Shown here one piece after another: positions 42,989 through 53,324 of a DNA stretch of 64,000 nucleotides. The notes beneath the pieces were generated by a model, which was given only the letters and a program-made list of their open reading frames with translations, was not told where the DNA came from and made no database searches. The first letter of the stretch is position 1. Each line of letters begins with the position of its first letter. The position numbers and the translations under genes are program-made. The stretch is taken from contig KV918762.1 of assembly GCA_002049455.2 (NCBI GenBank), forward strand, positions 496,001 through 560,000, in the 5' to 3' direction. The stretch is from Porphyra umbilicalis (taxonomy: Eukaryota; Rhodophyta; Bangiophyceae; Bangiales; Bangiaceae).

Positions 42989-43631
42989 ATTCCAGGCACG
43001 TGCGTGCAATACCCTGGCCTTCAGGGCGGTGGCGCGCTGGACGACGCATTGACACTGGGCATGCCGGCCGGCTCTATGGCCGCGAGCGCGCACGGGGGCA
43101 CTTACAGCCACGTTGCCGGTGTGAGGGCGGCGTCGGGCGCGGAAAGGGGTGCCGCCTCCGCCACCGCAGCGGCGGCGGCCCGCCGGCGTCGCGCGGCGCC
43201 CACAGGTGAGATCGTCACTCCGCCGCGCAGCACACCCACGCACGGCGGGCAGGGCGGCCGACACGGCGCACGGGCGGGCGGATGGGACTGATCGCCGCGC
43301 GACAAGGCGCCTGTAACCGCGCCGCTAGATGGCGTCAGCAACCGCCGGAAGTCGTTGCGCGCGGTCACCGCGCGCAACTCGGGGCGGTAGAGGGGGCACG
43401 GGGGCAGGCGCCGTCCGGGTCCAGTGACCCCTGTGGCAGGACAGTCCTTCTCAGCCACGTAACTCCATTCGTTTTTAGCGTCATCGCGACCCTTCCAACA
43501 CTGACACGCCCTCAGATCCCTGAGAACACGAATGCAGACTGCCACCTCTGAAACGAAGAGCAAGTCCCTTGATCTAAGTATATGTGTGCATCACTACACT
43601 TTGAGAGCACCCTGTCCTAAAGGCCAGGGAA
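42989..43631 (+). repeat. Copy G of the CCCTGGCCTT family, internally deleted
   Basis: Begins ATTCCAGGCACGTGCGTGC and ends AAAGGCCAGGGAA. It lacks about 60 bases around the GATCACCCGCGGGTCATCG region present in E and F. Confidence 0.9.
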
Positions 43632-45172
43632 ATCGGTAAGGACTCGGATTCGCATTTTAGATACCCAGTACGATCTGACACTGCTCAAAGTCGTGTCTGG
43701 GAGCCATGCGCGCCCCTTGCGGGCACCCCAGTAGGGCATTCTGGAGGCACTCAGAGGCACCCGGAGGCCCCCGGAGCCACCCCGCAGGAAATATCAATGG
43801 CAAAGTAGCCAGCTACCAAATAACTCATTTGAACATATCGTCCGTTTCCGGCCTCGCGTTACGCGACCTCTGAGAGGGCGCCACGTGGCATGCCCAATTG
43901 AGACTTCAGTAATATGGTCCCGACAATACTGGCTTCGCTCGAAGGCAAAGTGATGCCCAAACCCTTGCAACAGTCCTGCGACTGAACCCCAAGGATTGGT
44001 ACTGCTCTGTATTTTTTTCTCGAGGGACTACGGCCGGCACTACGACCATGAGGTCAGCAAAACGGTGCACCCATCATAGCTGACCATGTACCGACGGCGA
44101 CAGCATTACAAGTGAGGGAACCAGTGGGCAGGCAGCACCAAGAGCAATGCACAAAGACCGCAGCAGATGCAGTACTATCCACAACCCACATCAAGCATGA
44201 GCTCGAGATACCGAGAGGGGGCAAGCCTAAGAAACAAGAGCAACGATACGACGGGACAAAACAGGTGATGTAAGAGACCGGAGGCAGGGAGCGGGGGACG
44301 GACGTAGGGAGGAGAAGGGAGAGAGAATTCAAATCGGGAGGTGGGGGAAAGACATGCACGATGCGCAGGAAAAAACATGCATGGAGGGCAGTACATGTAG
44401 TCACGAGTCAAGTGTCAGCTACAATAGTTGGCAGTGGTCGAGGGCTCCCGGTACGGTAGTGCAACATCCGCTGCTATGACCTCGATGAAAGACACGCAAT
44501 GACGGACAAACGAACACTAGACAGAAGAAGATCCAACCACAAGCACCTCACAACATACCTGTTGGAAGACTGGCTCAAAGACCGAGCGTGGTAGGGGGGC
44601 GCCCAGTTGTGGGGGGGGACGTTGGCGCACGACAGCAAGATCCGGGAGAGATCGACACGGGCGCACCGAAGTCGAATGACGACTGCAGTGGTCTCGCTCG
44701 CCGGCGGTGCAGTGGTGGAGGGTCGGGTCATCGAAGGCTGTAACCTATTACTCTGAGTTGTCTCCAAGCGGCCACGTAAGTCCGTTTTTTCCATGGAGAC
44801 TTTCAAGCTACTTCGAGGGCTACGTGTTGTATAGCTCACTTTCATTGGCTGGTCATTCTCATGTATATTCGTGGTGTCACGAAGTACGTACTGTTGCGGC
44901 CATTGATCGACTTTATAAAGCAACTCGTGGTAAGTTCTGGAGCGGCGGCTGCAGTCTTGCACGTGCACCTCAGGTTGGAGAACACGCCGTGGCGTCGACT
45001 GTTGTGCAGCACATCGTTTGGGCGAAAGGCATCCAGGACCGTGCACGACCCCAACCTGGACAGTTTACGTCTTCGCAATCCATTGCAGTGATATCATTGG
45101 TTTGGATTAGTGTGACAGTCTTGCATGACCTCCCGATCAGCCACGAGACGTTTCAGGGCCTGGCGCAGCTTC
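43632..45172. other. No gene recognised
   Basis: Two frames at 44474-45046 (minus) and 44707-45177 (plus) overlap antisense; neither has a recognisable motif. AT content is higher than the window average. Confidence 0.45.
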
Positions 45173-45280
45173 CCTGAACGGGAACTCCTCCCGTTCAAGC
45201 CTTCCTCTCGTTCAAGGGCTTCTTGAACGGGGCTCCCGTTCAGGCTCCCGTTCAAGTGTCCACTGTTCTGACGATGGTCG
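45173..45280 (+). repeat. TCCCGTTCA-rich repeat, copy 1
   Basis: TGAACGGGA and TCCCGTTCA occur several times in alternating orientation, then CTCCCGTTCAAGTG, CACTGTTCTGACGA. The last ~43 bases match 46323-46366 directly. Confidence 0.75.
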
Positions 45281-46235
45281 GCACACGTCATCAGGAGCAC
45301 AATTCGTCCGCGCACGCAGTCCCTGGGCCCAGGTCCGCCTCCCGCGAGCGGTCGGGCGGGGCGTGTAGCCGCGCCGTGCCAATCGCCGCGGACGCGAGGA
45401 GGCCTGCTGCCCGGCCCAGTTCCCACCGTCAGAAAAACCTGCAGGCTGGACGGGAGGAAATCCTGTTCAGGGTTTCGCCCCTGCACAAGGCCTGAACAAG
45501 CGATTTCTTGTTACAATCCCGTCCAGGTGCACGGTCCCTGTCGCGAGTGGAAACGCGTGGTGCGATTAGGATCGATGTGCACGATTATGCCAAGGACGTT
45601 AAGACCTGCCTGCACGTCTGTTACTTTAAGTACTCTTCAAAATGCTGCATGTCAATTGCATTCACTGTGGCTGCCACCCTTCGTCGTCACGACGGACTCC
45701 ATCCACATCGGACGATGTGAAGCCGCTGCGATTGTGGACGTCGGAAGCCCGCGAAGAGGGCGCCGCGTCACGGAAGCGTGCTAGACCTCGAAAGACATTG
45801 GACAAGAAACGCAAAAATTTCCACTCGCAAAGCGAATGGAGACGCGCTACGTGCAGTACGGCTTGCTGCTTCGTCGCTGACTTCGCGCGATATTCACGAC
45901 GAAGTCAGAGGTGGTGACGGCGTCCGCCGGCGTGAAGAAGCCGAGCGCCGATTTGGTCGTGACGACGACGAGGCCGAAGCGAAGTACTCGACTTTTACTA
46001 CAAATTGCGCAAGTTGTGTTGCAAGATCTGATAGTCAGGGCCTGAGGCAGGCGCTGGAGCTGCGCGGCGAAGAGGGCCTGCAGAGCCAGACCCGTGCAGC
46101 GTGCACAACGATCACCTATCATGCGAGATCCTTTCGAATTAAGCCTCTGATTAGCCGATACTAGCAGGGAGCTCGTGTTCGACCTCGGGACGATCCGGGT
46201 GCCGCAAGGAAGCAAAACAGAGCCTGGCAACCCAG
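45281..46235. other. Segment bracketed by the two TCCCGTTCA repeats
   Basis: Holds a plus frame 45642-45917 with LHVNCIHCGCHPSSS and a basic stretch SRKRARPRKTLDKKRK, and a minus frame 45847-46230. No family recognised. Confidence 0.4.
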
Positions 46236-46374
46236 CCCCGAACGGGAGTTGCTCTTGTCCACCTGTTGGTTACTGCACAAAACCCTCGACGGGAAATCGC
46301 TCGTTCAGGGCAACCGACAAGGAGACTCCCGTGCAGACTCCCGTTTAAGTGCACACTTTTCTGACGACCTAGAA
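46236..46374 (+). repeat. TCCCGTTCA-rich repeat, copy 2
   Basis: GAACGGGAG near the start and GACTCCCGTTTAAGTG, CACTTTTCTGACGA near the end, in the same direction as copy 1. Confidence 0.75.
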
Positions 46375-46830
46375 CCTGGTTCACGCGCGCGCGGGCTGGC
46401 TGGATCGGGGTGCTCAGAAGCTCGCGAAGGACCGTCATCGTTCGTGCCGCCGTAGCAGGTCGGTTGCGCCGCACCGCCCCGTTCGACAAGGGGGGCTGCT
46501 CGGTCCCCCCTGCGTGAGGAACGGGGCGTGCCCACCGTTGGGTATCGAGATCGTGAGGACGCCGCCTCGCGTCCCCCATCACAGGCCGTGTGAGCAAGTC
46601 TAGCAGCACAGTACGCTGTCGGGCTGTCGCCTTTTCGTCAAACGTTTGGGAGATAGCGAATGGCAAGTCGATCCGCCAATTCCCTCACCTTATCCATGCA
46701 GACAGCGCCTCCTGAGTGACTCTCCCCTACCGGAGATCGCCTTGTATCCAGCTCCTACACGGGGAGGCTGACCGATGGCGCCCTGAACAACTCGAACCCC
46801 AGTAGACATGGAGGGTAGAATGACGCTCGA

Positions 46831-47673
46831 TTTCTCGCACCTCTTTTCGACAGTGTGAAGGCGGGGGAGGTGCGAGTACCTCAGCTGCCTCAAATCGACG
46901 TTTCTCTCACCCTCTAATGGGTCCTTCGGCCCAGACAAGGTCCACGCCCGAGAGCCTGTCTGGCGGTGGAGTTGTCACCCCTCCATTTACTTGCTGCGCG
47001 GGTTTGGCCAGTGTCCTTATCGCCAGCGGCCCTATTCCTGCCCCTCCCGTTGGGATTGCCCATCCCCCAGACCAGCTGCCCGGCACCAGCGCCCCCGCCA
47101 CCGCCCGCCGCCCCCGCCGCCGGCCGCCCCCCCCCCTACGGGCGCCGCCCCCGCCGCCGGCCGCCCTCCCCCCTACGGGCACCACCCCCCCTCTACGGGC
47201 GCCGCCCCCGCCGCCGGCCGCCGCCCCCGCCGCCGGCCGCCGCCCCCGCCGCCGGCCGCCGCCCCCGCCGCCGGCCGCCGCCCCCGCCGCCGGCCGCCGC
47301 CCCCGCCGCCGGCCGCCGCCCCCGCCGCCGGCCGCCGCCCCAGCCGCGGGCCGCCGCCACCGCCGCCGGCCGCCGCCCCAGCCGCCGGCCGCCGCCCCCT
47401 CCGCCGGCCTCTGCCCCCGCTGCCGGCCACCGCTCCCGCCCTTGGTGGCCTCCCCCGCCGCTTGCCGCCCCGCCCGCCGCTGGTGCCGCCCTCGCCGGTG
47501 GTCGGTGGCGGCGACGACCCCGGCGCGTGTGCGGCCGGCAGGAGGGCGGGCCGTCGGTGGCGGGTGGCGCGGGTGGCGGGTATTGTGGTGGACGGTCGGC
47601 GGCCGTCGGGTGTGGGTGGGGCGACTGGTGGTGGTGGCTGGCTGTGGGAGTAGCGGGTGGCGCTTGAGGCCGG
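46831..47673. repeat. Left arm of foldback element 1
   Basis: Unique-sequence end (46831-47100), then 18-bp GCCGCCGGCCGCCGCCCC-type tandem repeats to about 47400, then a second unique part with GTGTGGGTGGGGCGACTGG up to TAGCGGGTGGCGCT. Confidence 0.9.
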
Positions 47674-47924
47674 CGCCTGTGGTGGACACCCTTGGCAGTA
47701 GGGGGGCTTCTGCGGTGGTGAGGGGGATCGACCCTGGTGGGGGCATAGGAACAGCGGTGGGAGGGGGCAGCAGCGGTGGGGATTCAGCAGCGGGGAAGGA
47801 TGGAGCAGCTGAGGGGGAGGCAGCACCGGGGAGGGGAGGCCGCAATGGTGGGGAGAGGCAGCAGCGGTGAGGGGAGGCAACAGCGGTGGGGGAGGGCAGC
47901 GAAGGTCGGTGCTGACTACGGCAG

Positions 47925-48690
47925 TTGTGGCCGTCCTGGCAAACAGCTGAGGGGGCACGGAGGCAGAGCATACTGGAGATGCCTCCACCAAGCAGTTTGA
48001 ATGGACCCCCTCTGACAAGGTTTCAGATCCAGTGTGCTCGGAAGATCGAGACTGACACTGTCCAGTCCAGTGGATTATGTATTGCCTCTGACACTGCTCA
48101 ATCCAGTGGGTGGCGACCTTGCGCTTCTCTTGCTGCCGACAACAGGTTTGCATGTCTTCTTGCAAGAAAATAAGGCACTACATACCTCCTACAGTACCCT
48201 TGCCCGTTCTGGTCAAGTTTTGTGGGAGACAGTGTGGTCGAGTCACCGCCGTGTTTCCCACTTGCATCTGGTCAAACAAGAAGAGAAGCATACGGCACGT
48301 CTGGGGCGAACTCGACCAAAACATCACTTTTTCAGAAAGAACCGTTCCTGGTGCATTGAAGGGTCCTGGGAACGGAAAAGTAGGTCGCTAAGTGTACCGA
48401 CGTCTCCTTCATACTTTTCTTGCTCTTCCAAGTTCATACCGACCAGATATGCCGCTACCTCCCTATGGTTCCCTGCCAGTCTGCTGGCCAACTTGGTGTG
48501 TCCATTGGCCTTTGTACATCCCATACACTCAATAGAGGCAACAAAGACACACAAGGAAGGTCGGAGGATGCTCACAACGTGGTCTGCACTCAGCCAACTC
48601 ACCCACCTCCATATCATACGTGCGAGTTCCTTGCGGAGGCGGAGTGCAGCCAAAGCACTAAAGGCCCTCGCTGAAAGTCCCGTAAGACCC
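47925..48690 (+). repeat. Loop repeat shared with foldback element 2
   Basis: CGGCAGTTGTGGCCGTCCTG, CAAGCAGTTTGAATGGACCC, GATCGAGACTGACACTGTCC, TCCAGTGGATTATG and the following ~600 bases recur at 61395-61555 plus 62912-63560 with moderate divergence. ORFs here are not conserved between the two copies. Confidence 0.85.
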
Positions 48691-48757
48691 TGCACACAGG
48701 TTTCCGTGACTCACAAAAAGATATGGGCGGGTGCGTCACCAGCATACTCCACCGACG

Positions 48758-50170
48758 ACGGCCTCCAGCGCCACCCGCTACTCCCACAGCCAGCCACCAC
48801 CACCAGTCGCCCCACCCACACCCGACGGCCGCCGACCGTCCACCACAATACCCGCCACCCGCGCCACCCGCCACCGACGGCCCGCCCTCCTGCCGGCCGC
48901 ACACGCGCCGGGGTCGTCGCCGCCACCGACCACCGGCGAGGGCGGCACCAGCGGCGGGCGGGGCGGCAAGCGGCGGGGGAGGCCACCAAGGGCGGGAGCG
49001 GTGGCCGGCAGCGGGGGCAGAGGCCGGCGGAGGGGGCGGCGGCACGCGGCAGGGGCGGCGGCGCCGCCGTCGCCAGCAGGTGGGGCGGCAGCAGGCGGCA
49101 CGGGCGGGGGCGGCGCCAGCAGGGAGGCGGCGAGGGCGGCGCCGCCGCCGTCGCCAGCAGGGGGGGCCACGGCAGGCAGCGGGGGCGGCGGCGCCGGCGT
49201 CGCCAGCAGGTGGGGCGGCGGCAGGCGGCACGAGCGGGGGCGGCGGCAGGCAGCGGGGGCGGCCGCGCCGCCGTCGCCAGCAGGTGGGGCGGCAGCAGGC
49301 GGCACGGGCGGGAGCGGCGCCAGCAGGGAGGCGGCGAGGGCGGCGCCGCCGCCACCGCCAGCAGGGGGGGCCACGGCAGGCAGCGCGGGCGGCGGCGCCG
49401 CCGTCACCAGCAGGGGAGGCGGCGGCAGGCAGCGGGGGCGGTGCCGCCGCTGCCAGCCGGGGGGGCGGCGGCAGGCAGCGGGGGCGGCGCCGCCGCCGCC
49501 AGGAGGGGGGGCGGCGGCTGGCGGCGGGGGCGGTGCCGCCGCTGCCAGCCGGGGGGGCGGCGGCAGGCAGCGGGGGCGGCACCGCCGCTGGTGCCAGCAC
49601 CGGGGACGGCGGCCGGCGGCGGGGGCGGCGGCCGGCGGCGGGGGCGGCGGCCGGCGGCGGGGGCGGCGGGCGGCGACGGGGGCGGCGGGCGACGGCGGGG
49701 GCGGCGGGCGGCGGCGGGGGCGGCGGGCGGCGGCGGGGGCGGCGGCCGGCGGCGGGGGCGGCGGGCGGCGGCGGGGGCGGCGGGCGGCGGCGGGGGCGGT
49801 GCCCGTAGAGGGGGGGTGGTGCCCGTAGGGGGGAGGGCGGCCGGCGGCGGGGGCGGCGCCCGTAGGGGGGGGGGCGGCCGGCGGCGGGGGCGGCGGGCGG
49901 TGGCGGGGGCGCTGGTGCCGGGCAGCTGGTCTGGGGGATGGGCAATCCCAACGGGAGGGGCAGGAATAGGGCCGCTGGCGATAAGGACACTGGCCAAACC
50001 CGCGCAGCAAGTAAATGGAGGGGTGACAACTCCACCGCCAGACAGGCTCTCGGGCGTGGACCTTGTCTGGGCCGAAGGACCCATTAGAGGGTGAGAGAAA
50101 CGTCGATTTGAGGCAGCTGAGGTACTCGCACCTCCCCCGCCTTCACACTGTCGAAAAGAGGTGCGAGAAA
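48758..50170. repeat. Right arm of foldback element 1, expanded
   Basis: Inverse copy of the left arm. Between about 49040 and 49850 the minisatellite is expanded about 570 bp beyond the left arm, with extra unit types containing GTCGCCAGCAGG and CTGCCAGCCGGGGGGGC. Confidence 0.9.
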
Positions 50171-50380
50171 TTTGTCAGGACCGGAGTGTCTTCTATATAC
50201 AGACATGACCGTCAGCTCGTCACACTAGAACCATTCCACATGCCATGGTCCACGTAAACGGGGCAGTGGATATTAAATACCTATGGAAGTGTTTTTCGCC
50301 GTCCTGTCCAAAATTTGTGAAGTGGACAGCGCATGGGCCAACATGGCGAATTGGCACACCGGCACAGTGCTTTTCCGCTA

Positions 50381-50418
50381 CAGTCTTTCTCCATTCCTAT
50401 GCACCCCTTTTGTCGATC
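50381..50418 (+). repeat. Isolated pogo-family terminal repeat
   Basis: TA then CAGTCTTTCTCCATTCCTAT and ACCCCTTTTGTCGA, matching the left end of the complete pogo element at 51748. No corresponding right end lies before it, so this is a truncated copy. Confidence 0.8.
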
Positions 50419-50439
50419 GTCCTGGGAGAACCAGGACGA

Positions 50440-51740
50440 GGAACCCAGCCCAATCGCGTTGCATTCTACGCCAGATCACTGATGGAGCAGGAAGAATCGA
50501 AGGGTCGATTGCTGTCTCCCGGGTTGAGCGGCGATGATCGTAGGGGTTTCTCGGTAGTTGAATCCATCCATGCAACGAATACCTTGATCGGGCTGTTCCC
50601 ATTGTCCGTCCGTCCTCGTCGCAAGGCGCTCTCGACTTCGGCATGTTCCTTCGTCTTCGCCATTTTCAGAGCAGTAGCATGACGTCGCTGTACACCCCCT
50701 CCCTTCAACTTGAGCACGCCGCACCCACGAGCGTGAGGTTTCTATGCCACCCCCCGCCCCTCTGGAGACGCTTTATTATCACTTGGCGTTCGTAGGCTGC
50801 GACTAGGGAAATCTTTCATCCCGCCTGCCTTTCTCCGCCACGCACGCCCGTGTACGCAGGCCGCCACCCCGCACCCTTCTTCAGGTCTCTGATCAACTGT
50901 CTGGCACAGCTTTATGGCTCTCTGGATAAACATGATGGGACCCACCAGTGCCAACTAGTACACCTACCTGGCGGCGGCGGGGGCATGAGCGGCGATGGTG
51001 GGGACGGCGGGACGGAGCGGGGGGGGGCCACCTGTGGTGTGGGGGCGCAAGAGGGGAGCGGTGGCGACACTCCTGCCAGTGCCGCCTGCGCATCGGTCGC
51101 GGCGGCGGAGCGCCCCGGCGCGGGCGACGGAGGTCGGGACGGCGGCGGCGGTTTGCCTGTGCGTCGACCGCCTCCCTGGGCGCCGGGGCGGCGCGCGTCG
51201 CCGGCGCCGCGCTGCCGTGGCCGCCGCTGTTGCCGTCGGGCCGCCTTGTGTTGCCGCCCTTCAGGGCGGTGGGGATCTACACAGGCCCCGCCGCCACGTG
51301 CCCGCAGGCCACCGCCTGCGCCGCTGTCGGCGGCGCCTTGGCCACGGGCAGCCGCGGCCGCAGCGGCGGCGACGCGGGCGACGGCGCCGTGGTGCGGCCC
51401 GCGCTCGCCGCCGCTGCGGCCCGCCCCCCCGCCCGCGCTGCCGACCCGTCGGGCGACGCCGCTTTGGCCTGCGGCTGCTGCGCGTCGCCGCCGCCGCCAC
51501 ATCCGCTGTCGCTCCCGCCGCCATCGAGGGCGAAGTGCGGGTGGCGGGTGGGGGTGGGGCCATATAGCGCCCTTTGCACCAGCCCACGGGTCGGTAAGGG
51601 GGGGGGGGGGTGTCTGCGCCGGCTGCCGCTTGTTCATTCGGCCTGCCGCCGCCGTCATTGCCGGTCCCAAAACGACCAGCCTCACGATCGGTCCACAATG
51701 GCATCCGCCACAAGCGTAGAGCCCCCCCTCCGCACCTCAT
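50440..51740. other. GC-rich region without an assigned gene
   Basis: From 50850 to 51740 all plus frames and a minus frame are open and Ala/Arg/Pro-rich. None has recognisable domains, so no coding call is made. Confidence 0.45.
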
Positions 51741-51747
51741 GATAATA

Positions 51748-51769
51748 CAGTCTTTCTCCATTGCTATAG
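51748..51769 (+). repeat. Left TIR of the pogo element
   Basis: CAGTCTTTCTCCATTGCTAT then AG, preceded by TA. Confidence 0.93.
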
Positions 51770-51956
51770 ACCCCTTTTGTCGACAGAATGACATAAGGAT
51801 TGTCAATTATCATCGCACATTCACAATAGTAGCCCCTTGATGGAAGCAAAATAGTTCGATCATACGGCAGGTCGACCGCGACACACGGCTTGAGGGATGT
51901 TCCAACGGAGCATTTCCCTTACTTTAATTCGGTGACATCCTCTCTGGAGAGCGGAA

Positions 51957-53003
51957 TTGCCTTGCAACGCAACCGGCAGAATTACTTTGCTCCTGCTGCG
52001 CGCGGCGCACTCAGATCCTAGCTCCCGGCGGGAGTCGGGGGCGGGCGCTCCCCCCCCCCCCCCCCACCCTGGGCTGGGCCTGCCCACGGCTCCACCTCGT
52101 CACTGCCCCGTTCCCCCCGACTCATCCGCCGCTGCCTGTCGCCCCTCAGCGTGCGCGGCCCCCCTTGACGCCTTTGTTTGTCATTCTACTCCTGCCGGTC
52201 CGGTCCCGGCGTTGCACGCTGCCCCCCCCCTCCGCCCCCCCCCCCCCCTCCCGATAGTTTTGGCTTCTTGCGTCCTGGGGCTCCTTAGGCCCCCCCCATG
52301 GTCCTTCGGGACCCCCCCGACTTTTCAAGGCCATTTGGAGCGGGCAGCGGCGCATCCACGCTTTCCTGGTGGTGCTGTAACCCGCCAAGCGTCGCTGGCC
52401 ATCACCACCGCGGCGCAGGCCGCCGCAGGCGGGTACGCCTGCGCAAGGGCCCTCTGGCCTCGCAGCCGACTTGCGGGGTGCACGTGCCTCGTGGGGCGGG
52501 GGGTGGGGGACAAGGGCACCCGGGCGGCGCGAGCGCTGTTTGACGCAGCCGCCGCGGCGGTTGACCCAGCAGCGGTGGTCAAGATGCGGGACCTGATCCA
52601 CTGCCCTATCGTCATCGGTGTGGTGGTGGGGGTGGCGACGGTGGGTGGCCACCCGCGGTGGGAAGTGGCGTCGCACGCGCTTCCGACGCCCTGCCGGACG
52701 GTCCCCGAGTCCAAGGTGCACGAGCGTGGGTGGCATGCAAACGGTGTGCACACTGGGTTTCGGCGGGGGAGAGCGTTGGGGTGTGGGGCCACAAGCGCGG
52801 AGGAATGGGGGGGGGGGGGGGTGTCTACTTTGGTGGTGGGTGGGGGTGAGTGTGAGAGGGTGGTGCCACGAGCGAGAGGGGAGGGGGGGGGGGGGGCGCG
52901 TGGGGCCATGTGCAACAGGGGGTGGAGTGGGACGGTGATTGAGGCCATGTATGGGAGGTGGTGGTGGGGGGGGTGGTCACGTCACGTGCGCATTCCACCG
53001 TGA
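51957..53003 (+). other. Unassigned ORF inside the pogo element, antisense to the transposase
   Basis: 348 codons. The middle (SLAITTAAQAAAGGYACARA, VDPAAVVKMRDLIHCPIVIG) is less repetitive than its flanks, which are C- or G-run derived. It could be captured host sequence or chance. Long G runs near 52807-52820 and 52886-52897 make the frame uncertain. Confidence 0.25.
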
Positions 53004-53324
53004 CCATGCTGGAGGTGCATGATGCGGGTGAGAAGATGATGGTGACGGACATGTTTGTGATGGCACCGGCGGTGGACCGGCTGTAGAAACATGGGGGTGC
53101 CGATGGACAGGATGGCGTATAACATGGCGGCGTTGGCGCCCACCGGTCCGCCACCAATAGCATGCTGGTGCTGATGACCGTGACGCTCGTGGGGTGGTCG
53201 AGCACATGGAAGCGTGGACGGGATGAAGATTTGTTTTTGTTTTTTTCTTTCTGGTGCCAGACTTTCTCATTATTTTTGTATTTTCTTGATCTGGCGCCGC
53301 AGTCGATATAATCCCCAAGTGCGT

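Larger units (their letters stand above)
46831..50170. mobile_element. Giant foldback-like palindromic element 1
   Basis: The left arm 46831-47673 is repeated in inverse orientation as 48758-50170 around a ~1.08-kb loop. The outer ~270 bases and the inner ~270 bases of the arms are almost identical in inverse orientation. The difference in arm length comes from expansion of GGC-rich minisatellite in the right arm. The termini TTTCTCGCACCTC and its complement carry their own small hairpin (TCGCACCTC / GAGGTGCGA). No target duplication is obvious and no transposase is encoded in the loop. The structure fits foldback (FB/TU-type) elements, but a palindromic duplication of local DNA is also possible. 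Confidence 0.75.

Noticed and set aside
32616-43631. The 0.7-kb family as a Helitron or tRNA-derived SINE
   Set aside because: It lacks the Helitron TC/CTRR ends, and although GTCGAACCCC resembles a B box, there is no A box at tRNA spacing; paired CCCTGGCCTT/AAGGCCAGGG ends favour a TIR element.
48034-50094. A 686-codon plus-strand ORF through the foldback loop and right arm
   Set aside because: It runs through GGC-rich minisatellite where nearly every frame on both strands is open; the loop part is not conserved as protein in the second copy.
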